From positions 3,472,001 through 3,536,000 of the forward strand of contig NZ_OZ246980.1 of NCBI RefSeq assembly GCF_965232525.1: DNA of 64,000 nt, given 5' to 3'. Made by a program: the position numbers and the translations under genes. This document shows positions 23,956-33,114 of this stretch, piece after piece (the first letter of the stretch is position 1; each line of letters opens with the position of its first letter). The notes under the pieces are model-generated. The model was given only the letters and a program-made list of their open reading frames with translations. It did not search any database and was not told the origin of the DNA. Source of the DNA: Bauldia sp965232525 (lineage in GTDB: Bacteria > Pseudomonadota > Alphaproteobacteria > Rhizobiales > Kaistiaceae).

Positions 23956-24705
23956 CTACCGATAATCCGGGTTCGGGTGATCGAATCGGCAGCCGGCGTC
24001 CCACAGCTTGCGTTGGTTACCGTGCGCCGGGAACCCGCCGGCGTCGCGGAGCAGCCGCGCCATGTGCATCAGGTTCCAGGTCATGAACGTCGTGTTGCGC
24101 TGGGTGAAATCGCTCTCCGGCCCGCCGGAGCCCTCGTCGAGATAGGATGGTCCGGGCCCGATGGCGCCGATCCAGCCGCTATCGGCTTGAGGCGGAACTA
24201 CATAACCGAGGTGCTGGAGCGAATAGAGGATCTCCATGGCGCAGTGCTTGACGCCATCCTCGTTGCCGGTAATCACGCAGCCGCCGGTCTTGCCGTAGTA
24301 GATCCACTGGCCCTTATCGTTGAGCTCGGCCGACATGGCATAGAGTCGCTCGATGACCAGCTTGCAGGTGGCCGAGTACTGGCCGAGCCAGATCGGCGAG
24401 CCGATCACCAGGATATCCGCGGCGAGTATCGTCGGCCACAGGTCGGGCCAGGCGTCCGTCTTGGCACCGTTCTCACGCATGTCGGGATAGACGCCAAAGG
24501 CGATGTCATGGTCAGCGGCACGGATCGAGGTGACCTCGATCCCGTTCTTGCGCATGATCTCCCTGGAGACCTCCATCAGCCCATCGGTGTTCGAAACGGC
24601 CGGCGACGGCTTCAGCGTGCAGTTGATGAACACCGCCTTGAGCCCGGTGAAATCGTACGGACTGTCGGCGCAGAGCTGTTCCTGCATCGCGTTGAGGGCC
24701 ATCAT
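23956..24705 (-). CDS. Flavodoxin/NAD(P)H-dependent FMN reductase family protein
   Basis: About 249 residues. FTGLKAVFINCTLKPSPAVSNTDGLM near the N-terminus is the FMN-phosphate loop of the flavodoxin-like fold, and ILVIGSPIWLGQYSATCKLVIERLYA carries the PIWxG element that stacks on the flavin. GGCVITGNEDGVKHC follows at the third flavin loop. The extended C-terminus (TFMTWNLMHMARLLRDAGGFPAHGN) is typical of the IsiY/WrbA-like 'flavodoxin family protein' set. It probably reduces quinones or other electron acceptors in the cytoplasm. Start at 24705 or 24702 (tandem ATGs) behind AGGGAG. Confidence 0.9.
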   Translation of the reverse strand: MMALNAMQEQLCADSPYDFTGLKAVFINCTLKPSPAVSNTDGLMEVSREIMRKNGIEVTSIRAADHDIAFGVYPDMRENGAKTDAWPDLWPTILAADILVIGSPIWLGQYSATCKLVIERLYAMSAELNDKGQWIYYGKTGGCVITGNEDGVKHCAMEILYSLQHLGYVVPPQADSGWIGAIGPGPSYLDEGSGGPESDFTQRNTTFMTWNLMHMARLLRDAGGFPAHGNQRKLWDAGCRFDHPNPDYR

Positions 24706-24824
24706 GAACTCCCTGTTTTCTCGGTCGCGCCAGACCATAAGGCCTGAGACTTTGGTTGCAATTGCCCAATTTACACAGTGCCGTGACCGATCGGGCGGCG
24801 TGTACAGCCGCTTCGCTGTCTCGT

Positions 24825-26213
24825 TCAGTCGAGCGCCGGGTCCGGGCGCATGTTGACCGTCGATGGCATGACGGAGAACACGACGAAATTGACGAAGACG
24901 CCGATGACTAAACCGGCGACGCCGCCCGGAGCCTCAAGGAGATTGTCCCAAAACGTCCCGGCAAAAACGCCGGCGAGCGCACCGGCCAGAAACGCCGTCG
25001 TACCTTTCCGGTACCCATAGATCGTCGCGATCAGCGGAACGAGCACAACCGGAGCCCAATAGGTGTAGGCGTAGATGAGGATGTTCAAAATACCGTCGAT
25101 GGTGACGGCGAAGATGATCGACATCAGGCCGACGACGAAGGTCACGACCCGTGCCAAAGTCAAAGATTCTCGCTGCGATACCGGACGGGCACGGAGCGGC
25201 TGGAGGACGTCATTGATGAATGCGATCGACGCCGAGTTGAGAAAAGAATCCGCCGAAGACATGACGATCGCGATGACCGCGGCAACCACCAGCCCCTGAA
25301 GGATCGGCGGCATCACCGTGACGATGACATGCGGCATCGCCAGGTTGGAATCGAGGTCAGGATCGATGGCTAGGGCGACCAGGCCGATCAGGCCAGTCAC
25401 GGCGAAGAAGGGGATCGAGAAAAGCCCCGAAAGCATCGTCCCGCGCGCCGCCTGACGTGTATCCCGACCAGACAGAAGCCGTTGCACATAGGGCGGTACA
25501 AGCGTCTCCCCAAACAGGAACGTTAGGATCAGAGCGATCAGGCCGACCCAGCCGTAGTGGTGGCCGGGGATGGCGATGTGGTCGGCCGGAACGGCAGCGA
25601 TCAGCGCATCAATGCCGCCGACATATTGCAGGCCGAAATAGAGGACCAACGGCATGCCGATGGCGAGCACAACGAACTGGATGACGTCGGTAGCCACCAC
25701 GGCGCGCATGCCGCCGAAGGTCGTGTACAAGATGACGATGCCGCAGCCGATGGCAACGCCCCAGATCCGATCGATGCCGAAGAAGACATTGAAGACGATC
25801 CCCATGGCGCCGACCTGGGCGCCGACAATGCCGGTGCACAGAAACAGCCCGGCCAGACCCGTTACGATCCGCCCGACCTTTCCGTAGGCTTCGGCCATAA
25901 TGTCGCCGACGGAGATGGCGTTGGGAAATCGCGCGAGCTTCGGCGCCACCAGCGTCGCTACCAGGATTTCCTTCAGGCTGAAGCCCCACAGCCCGACAAT
26001 GCCGGCGATGCCGAACAGGAACACATTGGCAGAGTTACCTGTTGAGAAACCGCCACCAATGAACGACGCCGACATGGTGGCGAAGATAATCAAGGGCCCG
26101 AACGAGCGGCCCGCTACCGCGTAATCGGCAAGATTTGTCTGCCCGCGCGCGACCCAAAGGCCGACACCAACGATCACCAGCAGATAGATGGCGACAACAA
26201 TGGTATCGATCAT
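24825..26213 (-). CDS. Sodium:solute symporter (SSS family)
   Basis: 462 residues with about 13 hydrophobic segments. The opening TIVVAIYLLVIVGVGLWVARG, the NLADYAVAGRSFGPLIIFATMSASFIGGG stretch and later TYWAPVVLVPLIATIYGYRKG are characteristic of SSS transporters such as PutP and PanF. They couple solute uptake to sodium entry across the inner membrane. The conserved Ser residues of the second sodium site appear in SSADSFLNSASI. Substrate not assignable. Appears monocistronic. Confidence 0.93.
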   Translation of the reverse strand: MIDTIVVAIYLLVIVGVGLWVARGQTNLADYAVAGRSFGPLIIFATMSASFIGGGFSTGNSANVFLFGIAGIVGLWGFSLKEILVATLVAPKLARFPNAISVGDIMAEAYGKVGRIVTGLAGLFLCTGIVGAQVGAMGIVFNVFFGIDRIWGVAIGCGIVILYTTFGGMRAVVATDVIQFVVLAIGMPLVLYFGLQYVGGIDALIAAVPADHIAIPGHHYGWVGLIALILTFLFGETLVPPYVQRLLSGRDTRQAARGTMLSGLFSIPFFAVTGLIGLVALAIDPDLDSNLAMPHVIVTVMPPILQGLVVAAVIAIVMSSADSFLNSASIAFINDVLQPLRARPVSQRESLTLARVVTFVVGLMSIIFAVTIDGILNILIYAYTYWAPVVLVPLIATIYGYRKGTTAFLAGALAGVFAGTFWDNLLEAPGGVAGLVIGVFVNFVVFSVMPSTVNMRPDPALD

Positions 26214-26365
26214 GAGGTTCGGTCGCGCCCGGGACGTCTGGTGCGGCTTTCAATACACAGGTTCGCCGTTGCCGCAAACTCGGGCCACGCCGGCAATACC
26301 GAGTCGCGCCGCGCCCTGGGGCATGGAATAAGGGCGCGAACGCCCCTACTCGGTGACCCAAGGCG

Positions 26366-26824
26366 ATGATGACCACAGCCCAGATTTTCGTCGATGGCGA
26401 TGCCTGTCCGGTCAAGGGCGAGACGCTGCGGGTGGCGTCCCGCTACGCCCTTCCGGTAACGATCGTCTCAAACGGTGGGCTTCGTCCCTCTCGCAATCCG
26501 ATGGTCCGCCACGTCGTGGTGCCGTCCACGCCGGACGCCGCGGACGACTGGATCGCAGGCAATGTCTCGGCCAAAGATATCGTCGTCACTGCCGATATCC
26601 GGCTTGCGGCACGATGTATCGACTCGGGTGCGCTTGTTCTCGGCCCGGATGGCCGTCCCTTCACGCCCGACTCGATCGGCATGGCGGTCGCCATGCGCGA
26701 TCTCAAGCAGCACCTGCGGGAAACCGGCGAGGATCGCGGCTTCAACCGGGCCTTCACGCCGAAGGACCGAGCACGATTTCTCGGTGAACTGGACCGGATG
26801 GTGCGGAGGGCGAAGGCGGGCTGA
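26366..26824 (+). CDS. YaiI/YqxD family protein (UPF0178)
   Basis: 152 residues. QIFVDGDACPVKGE at the N-terminus and the matched motifs VVTADIRLAARCIDSGALVLGPDGRPFTPDSIG identify the DUF188/UPF0178 family, a PIN-like fold whose conserved acidic residues (DGDACP) suggest nuclease chemistry; no activity is established. Tandem ATGs at 26366/26369 leave the start ambiguous by one codon. The gene stands between two minus-strand genes. Confidence 0.92.
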   Translation: MMTTAQIFVDGDACPVKGETLRVASRYALPVTIVSNGGLRPSRNPMVRHVVVPSTPDAADDWIAGNVSAKDIVVTADIRLAARCIDSGALVLGPDGRPFTPDSIGMAVAMRDLKQHLRETGEDRGFNRAFTPKDRARFLGELDRMVRRAKAG

Positions 26825-26846
26825 TACCGCCCGCACAACAGCCTCC

Positions 26847-28379
26847 TCACAGCGGGATGTTGTCGTGCTTCTTCCAGGGGTTCTTTAGCACCTTGCCGCG
26901 CAGCAGCCGCAAGGCCCGGGCGACACGGCGACGGGTGGCATGCGGCATGATCACCTCGTCGATGTAACCGCGTTCCGCGGCGACGAACGGTGACATGAAT
27001 CGCTCTTCGTATTCGCGGGTCCGCTCTGCGATCTTCTCCGGATCGTCGGCTTCCTTGCGATAGATGATCTCGACCGCACCCTTGGCGCCCATGACGGCAA
27101 TCTCGGCGGTCGGCCAGGCGTAGTTGACGTCGCCGCGCAGGTGCTTCGACGCCATCACGTCATAGGCACCGCCATAGGCCTTGCGGGTGATGATCGTGAC
27201 CTTCGGCACCGTCGCCTCGGCGTAGGCGAACAGCAACTTGGCGCCATGCTTGATCAGGCCGCCATATTCCTGGGCGGTCCCAGGAAGAAACCCGGGAACA
27301 TCGACAAACGTCACGATCGGAATGTCGAAGCAGTCGCAGAAGCGGACAAAACGCGCCGCCTTTCGCGACGCGTCGGAATCGAGCACGCCGGCGAGCACCA
27401 TCGGCTGGTTGGCGACGAAACCGACGGTCTGGCCCTCCATTCGGCCGAATCCCGTGACGATGTTGCGCGCGAAGGCTTCCTGAATCTCGAAGAAATCGCC
27501 TTCATCGGCGGTCTTCAGGATCAGTTCCTTGATGTCGTAGGGCTTGTTGGCGCTGTCCGGTATCAGGTTGTCGAGCGACGCTTCTTCGCGGCCGGGCGGA
27601 TCGGCTGTTTCGATCTCAGGCGGCGCGACGCGATTGGACAACGGCAGAAAATCTATGAGCCGGCGCATCTCGGTCAGCACTTCGACATCGTTGTCGTAGG
27701 CGCCATCGGCGATCGCCGAGCGGGTGGTGTGCACGGATGCGCCGCCGAGTTCCTCCGGCGTCACCGTTTCATTGGTCACGGTTTTCACGACATCGGGTCC
27801 GGTCACGAACATGTAACTTCGTTCGCGGACCATGAAGATGAAATCGGTCATCGCCGGCGAATAGACATCGCCACCAGCGCATGGCCCCATGATCACCGAG
27901 ATTTGCGGGATGACGCCTGAGGCCAGAACATTGCGTTGGAATACCTCGGCGTAGCCGCCAAGGGCCGCCACCCCTTCCTGGATGCGGGCGCCGCCTGCAT
28001 CGTAAAGGCCAATGATCGGACAACCGTTCTTCAGCGCCATGTCCTGGATTTTCTGGATTTTCTCGGCATGCGCCTCCGACAACGAGCCGCCGAACACAGT
28101 GAAATCCTTAGCGAAGACGAACACCGGCCGGCCGTTCACCGTGCCCCAGCCGGTTACGACTCCGTCGCCAGCGATCCTCTTGTGGGCCATGCCGAAGTCG
28201 ATAGCGCGATGCTCGACATACATGCCGTATTCTTCGAACGACCCTTCATCGAGCAACACCGTGATCCGCTCGCGCGCCGTGAGTTTGCCGGCCTTGTGTT
28301 GCGCAGCGATCCGCGCTTCGCCGCCGCCGGCGCGCGCTACAGCCCGCCTGGCTTCGAGTTCCTCGAGAATTTCCTTCAT
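26847..28379 (-). CDS. Acyl-CoA carboxylase, carboxyltransferase (beta) subunit
   Basis: 510 residues of the crotonase-fold carboxyltransferase family that moves CO2 from biotin to an acyl-CoA. MKEILEELEARRAVARAGGG is the typical N-terminus of propionyl-CoA carboxylase beta chains, and the two acyl-CoA-binding glycine pairs are in GLYDAGGARIQEGVAALGGYAEV and AYGGAYDVMASKHL. MVRERSYMFVTGPDVVKTVTNE and KHGAKLLFAYAEATVPKVT also fit PccB. The biotin-carboxylase alpha subunit is not adjacent. Substrate could be propionyl-CoA or a related short acyl-CoA. A GTG three codons upstream (28388) is an alternative start. Confidence 0.93.
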   Translation of the reverse strand: MKEILEELEARRAVARAGGGEARIAAQHKAGKLTARERITVLLDEGSFEEYGMYVEHRAIDFGMAHKRIAGDGVVTGWGTVNGRPVFVFAKDFTVFGGSLSEAHAEKIQKIQDMALKNGCPIIGLYDAGGARIQEGVAALGGYAEVFQRNVLASGVIPQISVIMGPCAGGDVYSPAMTDFIFMVRERSYMFVTGPDVVKTVTNETVTPEELGGASVHTTRSAIADGAYDNDVEVLTEMRRLIDFLPLSNRVAPPEIETADPPGREEASLDNLIPDSANKPYDIKELILKTADEGDFFEIQEAFARNIVTGFGRMEGQTVGFVANQPMVLAGVLDSDASRKAARFVRFCDCFDIPIVTFVDVPGFLPGTAQEYGGLIKHGAKLLFAYAEATVPKVTIITRKAYGGAYDVMASKHLRGDVNYAWPTAEIAVMGAKGAVEIIYRKEADDPEKIAERTREYEERFMSPFVAAERGYIDEVIMPHATRRRVARALRLLRGKVLKNPWKKHDNIPL

Positions 28380-28451
28380 CGTGTCCACTCTTGCCCCTGC
28401 TTACATCGCTGAACTACCACAGACCGACGAGAGCCGCGAAAGGTGCCGTTG

Positions 28452-28862
28452 ATGAGTCGAGCCGAAACCGACAACCATGCGTTCCCGGGAGCACGCGGCA
28501 GCATCCGTACGCTTTTGCGGCTCGAGGGCCTGGCGCTGCTTGTGGCGAGCGTTGTCGGTTACGCTCTCATCGGATCGTCATGGTGGCTGTTCGCGATTCT
28601 GTTCCTGGCGCCCGATCTCACCTTCGTGGCCTTTTCCTTTGGTCCGCGGGTGGGTGCCATCGCCTACGACGCCGCCCACACGACGATCGGTCCGGCGATT
28701 GCCATCGTGATCGGCCTCGTCGTCGGCGTCGACATCCTCGTCGCTGTCGGTTTGATCTGGACGGCGCATATCGGGATGGACCGGGCGATTGGATACGGTC
28801 TGCGTTATCCGGCGTCCTTTCAACACACGCATCTGGGACGGGTGGGCAAAACGCCGACCTGA
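28452..28862 (+). CDS. DUF4260 family membrane protein
   Basis: 136 residues with four hydrophobic helices. The family pattern is plain: RLEGLALLVASVVGY, SWWLFAILFLAPDLTFVAFSFGPRVGAIAYD, HT with a following glycine-rich span, and the ending W-x-AHIGMDRAIGYGLRYP-x-x-FQHTHLG. DUF4260 proteins are small inner-membrane proteins of unknown function. The start at ATG 28452 has AAAGG upstream. Confidence 0.88.
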   Translation: MSRAETDNHAFPGARGSIRTLLRLEGLALLVASVVGYALIGSSWWLFAILFLAPDLTFVAFSFGPRVGAIAYDAAHTTIGPAIAIVIGLVVGVDILVAVGLIWTAHIGMDRAIGYGLRYPASFQHTHLGRVGKTPT

Positions 28863-28947
28863 AGGTCGATCGCCGGCCGCTTGATTCCGGCCAATTGGCT
28901 GACTAGTCATGGCGGCGCGGCACGCCAGTCGCGCTCTGGACCTCGAC

Positions 28948-29892
28948 ATGACGAAGGTTTGCATCACCATCTGCACGGCCGGGCGGCCACGGATGCTGGC
29001 CGATTGCCTGCATTCGGTGGCCGATCAGGAACCGCCCGAGGATTGCTCGGTCACGCTCGTCGTCATCGACAACAACCCGACTCCACAGGTCGGCGAGATC
29101 GTTCGTGACGCGACTGCGGATGCCCGCTTCCCGGTCGCCCTCGTCCACGAGGCAGAGCCGGGCATTCCGCACGCCCGCAACCGGGGCCTGATCGAGGCGC
29201 TGGCACGGGGAGCTGACTGGATCGTCTGCATTGACGACGACGAGATCGCCGATGCCGGTTGGCTCAAGAACCTGATCGCCGCCGGCGAAACGCATCAGGC
29301 CGATGTCGTTCAAGGCAAGCTAGTCAAGATTTATCCCGACCGACTGCCCCTGTTCGTCATGCCGACCAATTACCCAGACCGCAACGAAGGCCAGCCGCTC
29401 GATGTGGCCTACACCCACAACGTCGCCTTCCGCTCCTGGCTGGTGGCACCGGACCGGGGCAACCTTCGCTTCGACGAAGGACTTCGGTTCACCGGCGGCA
29501 GCGACTCACACTTCTTTCGTCGCGCCCGCAAGATCGGCGCGAAGATCGTCGCCACCGACAAATCGGTGGTCCGCGAGACCCAGGTTCCGGAGCGCCTCAG
29601 CCTCAAATGGCAGCTCCGCCGGGAGTATCGAGTCGGCGCCGGCATGGCGCGCTCGGAAACGACACTCGGCGTCCCGCGCCGCCAGCGACGTCGAAAACCC
29701 GGTCAGCTCGTCTTCAGGATCGTAAGGATGATCGTCACGATCATCCTGTCGCCGCTGATGCTGGTGTTTGGCTTCGAGCGCTTCGAGGCCACGGTCGCAG
29801 CGGCGATCCGTAAGCTCGCCGCTTCGCTCGGTGCGCTGTCGGCCCACCTCGGCCGCCTACCGACCCCCTATCGCAAGCTCGACGGCCACTAG
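28948..29892 (+). CDS. Glycosyltransferase family 2 protein
   Basis: 314 residues from ATG 28948. The GT-A nucleotide-sugar domain starts with VCITICTAGRPRMLADCLHSV, reaches the acidic metal site at WIVCIDDDEIADAGWL and continues to THNVAFRSWLVAPDRG and FTGGSDSHFF, the acceptor-side region. A C-terminal amphipathic to hydrophobic segment (LVFRIVRMIVTIILSPLMLVFGF) likely attaches it to the membrane, as in enzymes that build cell-surface glycans. ATG 28909 would add 13 residues. No other glycan gene is near, so the acceptor is unknown. Its stop is interlocked with the convergent ATP12 gene through CTAG. Confidence 0.9.
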   Translation: MTKVCITICTAGRPRMLADCLHSVADQEPPEDCSVTLVVIDNNPTPQVGEIVRDATADARFPVALVHEAEPGIPHARNRGLIEALARGADWIVCIDDDEIADAGWLKNLIAAGETHQADVVQGKLVKIYPDRLPLFVMPTNYPDRNEGQPLDVAYTHNVAFRSWLVAPDRGNLRFDEGLRFTGGSDSHFFRRARKIGAKIVATDKSVVRETQVPERLSLKWQLRREYRVGAGMARSETTLGVPRRQRRRKPGQLVFRIVRMIVTIILSPLMLVFGFERFEATVAAAIRKLAASLGALSAHLGRLPTPYRKLDGH

Positions 29893-30626
29893 CCGGCCCG
29901 CAACACGAGAGCCGCCGCCGCCATCTCCGGCCACCGAGCGGCACGGGTGGTGAGCGCAACGTCGTCCCGACCCCATCGGTTCATCTGCCAATCCTCGTCG
30001 ACATGGGCGACGGTCCAGGCCTCGGAGGCTGTGAGCCGTCCACGGGCGACCGCGAGCGCGACAATCGCCGAGCCGGTCAGCGTTGTTGCGGTGTGAAGCG
30101 CCGTGAGGGCAAGTGCATCAAAGGGCGCCACAGCGTTCTCGACCGCCGCGAGCGCCGCAGCATCCTGAACCACATGAACGATGCCGCTTGTGGTCCCGAG
30201 ATCGGCACCGAGGGTGCCGTGCGCCCAGGCGAGGATCGGGTCCCAGGCTTCCGCCTCCGCCGCGACAAGGTCGGTCGGCTCCTCGGCGCGATAGAGGAGA
30301 AGGTCGCTCCCCGCATGACGGATGATGTCGGCACGCACCGCGGCCATCTCGTCCACGACCCGATCAAGGGCGGTGTTGACGATCCGGGTGAGAGGCATCG
30401 TCGCCGGGTCAATAGTCTCGTGTTGCGAATCCCATTCCGCCCGCATCGCTTCGGCGACGCTTGCATCGGCGACAGCGACCAGGCGACGCCCGGGCGTACG
30501 GATTTCCCGTCCGTCGAGAAGAACGGCGTGCCCATCCTCCCGCTCGGCGATCTCGACCGACGTATAGAATCGGCGCGGGCGTTCCGGCTTGTCGGGCCTG
30601 GCCAGGATTTCGGGTTTCTCACGCAT
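29889..30626 (-). CDS. ATP12 family F1-ATPase assembly chaperone
   Basis: About 245 residues. RRFYTSVEIAEREDGHAVLLDGREIRTPGRRLV and the following helix with EWDSQHETIDPATMPLTRIVNTALD are the conserved core of ATP12, which binds the alpha subunit of F1 and prevents its aggregation before ring assembly. The closing DVALTTRAARWPEMAA helix is also typical. The family occurs in alphaproteobacteria and mitochondria, and this position downstream of rluC and crcB is the usual alphaproteobacterial one. Start uncertain: ATG 30626 or GTG 30656 (10 residues longer), neither with a clear Shine-Dalgarno. Confidence 0.9.
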   Translation of the reverse strand: MREKPEILARPDKPERPRRFYTSVEIAEREDGHAVLLDGREIRTPGRRLVAVADASVAEAMRAEWDSQHETIDPATMPLTRIVNTALDRVVDEMAAVRADIIRHAGSDLLLYRAEEPTDLVAAEAEAWDPILAWAHGTLGADLGTTSGIVHVVQDAAALAAVENAVAPFDALALTALHTATTLTGSAIVALAVARGRLTASEAWTVAHVDEDWQMNRWGRDDVALTTRAARWPEMAAAALVLRAG

Positions 30627-30679
30627 CACGTTGGCGATCGCCTGACGTCGGGGCACTCATGACGAATGCCATCGAACCG

Positions 30680-31612
30680 CTAGAGCTCCAGCATCGGGCT
30701 GGTCGCGGTCACCACCTCATACCAGTCCTGCCGGTCGAGCGGCTTGTTCACCGCCTCGATCGCGGCGGTGAGACGCTCGTGCTTGCCGGAGCCAATGATC
30801 GGGATGCCCTTTGCCGGATGCCGCGCGACAAACGCGATCGCCGCCTCGGCCGGGCCGGCCAGACCATTGCGCGCGGCAATCTCGGAGAGGACTGCGCGAA
30901 CCTTGAACACATAAGGGTCGTCGCCGGTCATCAGACGCCCGCCGCCGATCGGCGACCAGATCATCGGGACATGCCCTTCGATCATCGCCGTATCGAAGAC
31001 ACCGTTGGCGATCGGGTCGAGATGGATCGGCGAGAACTCCACCTGATTGGTGACGATCGGCGCGTTCAGCTTGGAGGCCAGCAGGTGGTAGCGCGACGGC
31101 GAAAAGTTGGAGACGCCGACATAGCGGGTCTTGCCCTCGGCGATCAGCGCATCGAGGGTGCCGCCCGCCTCCGTGGGGTCCATCAGGTAGTCCGGCCGAT
31201 GGAGGAGAATCACGTCGGCATAGTCGATGCCGAGCTTGTTCAGGGAACGATCCACCGAGCGCCGAATCTCCGCTTCGGTGAAGTCGAAATGGCGAATGCG
31301 GTTTTCGGTGCGATGCGGCGAGACCCGCTGGATGCCGCACTTGGTGACAATCTCGAAGCGATCGCGCAAGCCGGTCTGCCGCAGTGCATCGCCGAGAAAT
31401 TCTTCGACGGTATAGGGGTGCGGTGAGCCGTAGGTATTGGCCGTATCAAGAGTCGTGATCCCTTGGTCGAGCAGGAAGCGGAGGAAGTCGGCGAGTTCTG
31501 CCGCCGAGGTAAATTGCTCCTCCGAGCGCATCGAGCCCCAGATCAAGCTGGAAAACTCCGGCCCGTTCTTGTGGAGCTTCACTCTCGAAAGCGATCCTGT
31601 GTTGTCAGCCAT
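30680..31612 (-). CDS. Aldo/keto reductase (NADPH-dependent)
   Basis: 310 residues with a (beta/alpha)8 barrel. The catalytic Asp and Tyr lie in GITTLDTANTYG, the Lys in FEIVTKCG and the His in ILLHRPD; the NADPH-binding end is GIPIIGSGKHERLTAAIEA. The YdhF-like oxidoreductase branch (substrate unknown) has the same SRVKLHKNGPEFSSLIWGSMR opening. The start at ATG 31612 follows GGGAGGGGG; it overlaps the pseudouridine synthase stop by 8 nt, so the two are translationally coupled. In many relatives a HAD hydrolase sits at this position. Confidence 0.93.
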   Translation of the reverse strand: MADNTGSLSRVKLHKNGPEFSSLIWGSMRSEEQFTSAAELADFLRFLLDQGITTLDTANTYGSPHPYTVEEFLGDALRQTGLRDRFEIVTKCGIQRVSPHRTENRIRHFDFTEAEIRRSVDRSLNKLGIDYADVILLHRPDYLMDPTEAGGTLDALIAEGKTRYVGVSNFSPSRYHLLASKLNAPIVTNQVEFSPIHLDPIANGVFDTAMIEGHVPMIWSPIGGGRLMTGDDPYVFKVRAVLSEIAARNGLAGPAEAAIAFVARHPAKGIPIIGSGKHERLTAAIEAVNKPLDRQDWYEVVTATSPMLEL

Positions 31613-32633
31613 CGGCCCCCTCCCTGTCTCTGTCACCCAGCTCGGGATCGAACCCGAGCAGGCTCCAGCTTTGCTGCATATGTGGCGGTAGCGGCGCGGT
31701 TACGTCGAGCGTCCCGCCCGAAGGGTGGGGAACGACGATGCGCCGTGCGTGTAGGTGCAGCTTATTCTGCATGCCGCCGGGCAATTGCCAATCCTGGTTG
31801 TCGAAGTATTTCGGATCGCCGACGATCGGATGACCGATATGGGCGGCATGGGCGCGCAACTGGTGGGTCCGCCCGGTTACCGGCCGCATCGTCAGCCACG
31901 CCAGCTTCTGCCCGGCCTGATCGACAACCGAATAGAGCGACACGGCATGGCTCGCCTCGTCGGAGCCGTGCTTGGCGACCCGCATCCGCTCTCCCGCGGG
32001 TCCCTCCCCCTTGGCGAGCCAGGTGGAGATACGACCCTGATGTGGCTTCGGCACATCCTTGACCAGTGCCCAGTAGATTTTGCGGGTGGTGCGCCGACGA
32101 AACGCAGCGGCGAGCCTCTGGGCCGCTAGCCGCGTCCGGGCGACGACCAGAACGCCGGAGGTGTCGCGATCGAGCCGATGAACCAGCCGCGGCTTCTGGC
32201 CCTTTTGGTCGGTCAAAGCGGTGAGCATGCCGTCGATATGCCGGGTGACTCCGGAACCCCCCTGGACCGCCAGCCCCGCCGGCTTGTTGAAGACGAACAC
32301 GTCATCGTCCTCGTAGAGAAGCATCGCACGGAGCGCATCAGCATCGCTGGTCGCACCGCCCTTCCGCGGCCGAAGGGCACCGACATCACGCTTCGTTTCA
32401 CCGCCCCGGTCGTCCGACTCCGTGGCCGCGGCAAGCGGCGGCACCCGCACGGCCTGGCCGGGCGCGAGGCGCGTGCTGGTCTTCACCCGCCCGCCGTCGA
32501 CGCGCACCTGTCCCGATCGGATCAGCTTCTGCAGTCGCCCAAACGACAAGCCAGGGAAATGCGTGCGGAACCATCGGTCAAGACGCATATCCGCTTCGTC
32601 GGCCGTGACGGTTCTGGTCTCGACTTGGTTCAT
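31605..32633 (-). CDS. rluC: RluA family pseudouridine synthase (RluC-like)
   Basis: 342 residues. An S4 RNA-binding domain (RLDRWFRTHFPGLSFGRLQKLIRSGQVRVDG) precedes the catalytic domain, whose RLVHRLDRDTSGVLVVA carries the catalytic Asp. Between them sits a polar, arginine-rich insert of about 25 residues. RluC converts uridines in 23S rRNA (positions 955, 2504 and 2580 in E. coli); the symbol rests on domain layout and gene neighbourhood. It is downstream of crcB, 97 nt away, and overlaps the aldo/keto reductase gene. Confidence 0.92.
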   Translation of the reverse strand: MNQVETRTVTADEADMRLDRWFRTHFPGLSFGRLQKLIRSGQVRVDGGRVKTSTRLAPGQAVRVPPLAAATESDDRGGETKRDVGALRPRKGGATSDADALRAMLLYEDDDVFVFNKPAGLAVQGGSGVTRHIDGMLTALTDQKGQKPRLVHRLDRDTSGVLVVARTRLAAQRLAAAFRRRTTRKIYWALVKDVPKPHQGRISTWLAKGEGPAGERMRVAKHGSDEASHAVSLYSVVDQAGQKLAWLTMRPVTGRTHQLRAHAAHIGHPIVGDPKYFDNQDWQLPGGMQNKLHLHARRIVVPHPSGGTLDVTAPLPPHMQQSWSLLGFDPELGDRDREGADG

Positions 32634-32730
32634 GAATGGTGGTCCGGGGCAGTTCGATCACCGCACACATAGCATCGTGGCTATGGCGACACGAGCGGCA
32701 GCGGCTTGTCACGGCTGCTGGAGACGCGCG

Positions 32731-33114
32731 TCAACTCAGCGACCGGACGATCCAGAGTCCGAGGAACAAGCTCGCGAGGGACAGAAGAACACTGGCGAGT
32801 ACATACGCTCCGGCCTGCCCGACCGCGCCGCGTTCCCACAGCAGGGCGACGTCAAGCGAAAACGCCGAGAACGTCGTGAAGCCGCCGAGAAAACCGGTGG
32901 CCAGCAGGAGCCGGGCGTGCTGTGTCCACCCTGCATCGGCACGAAACGCCAGCCATCCGGCGATCAGCCCCATCGCGAGCGAGCCGACCACATTGACGAT
33001 CAGCGTTCCCCACGGGAACTCGATCCCGAGAGCCCGAGCTGCCGCGATGTTGACCCCGTGGCGCGCCGCCGCGCCGAGGCCGCCACCCGCGAACACCAGC
33101 AGCCAGACGCTCAC
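32731..33114 (-). CDS. crcB: Fluoride channel CrcB/Fluc
   Basis: 127 residues, four spans. GGGLGAAARHGVNI at the N-terminus, GTLIVNVVGS in TM2 and GFLGGFTTFSAFSLDVALL in TM3 (the Phe-box and Asn/Ser/Thr pore residues) are diagnostic. Fluc forms an antiparallel dimer that exports fluoride passively. Translation starts at GTG overlapping the upstream TGA as GTGA, so it is coupled to the gamma-glutamylcyclotransferase gene. No fluoride riboswitch is visible upstream, consistent with an operon position. Confidence 0.95.
   Translation of the reverse strand: MSVWLLVFAGGGLGAAARHGVNIAAARALGIEFPWGTLIVNVVGSLAMGLIAGWLAFRADAGWTQHARLLLATGFLGGFTTFSAFSLDVALLWERGAVGQAGAYVLASVLLSLASLFLGLWIVRSLS

Noticed and set aside
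30624..30660. 13-codon ORF from ATG 30660 ending over the ATP12 start
   Set aside because: No ribosome-binding site and no composition bias; unlike the ABC leader ORF it looks like chance.
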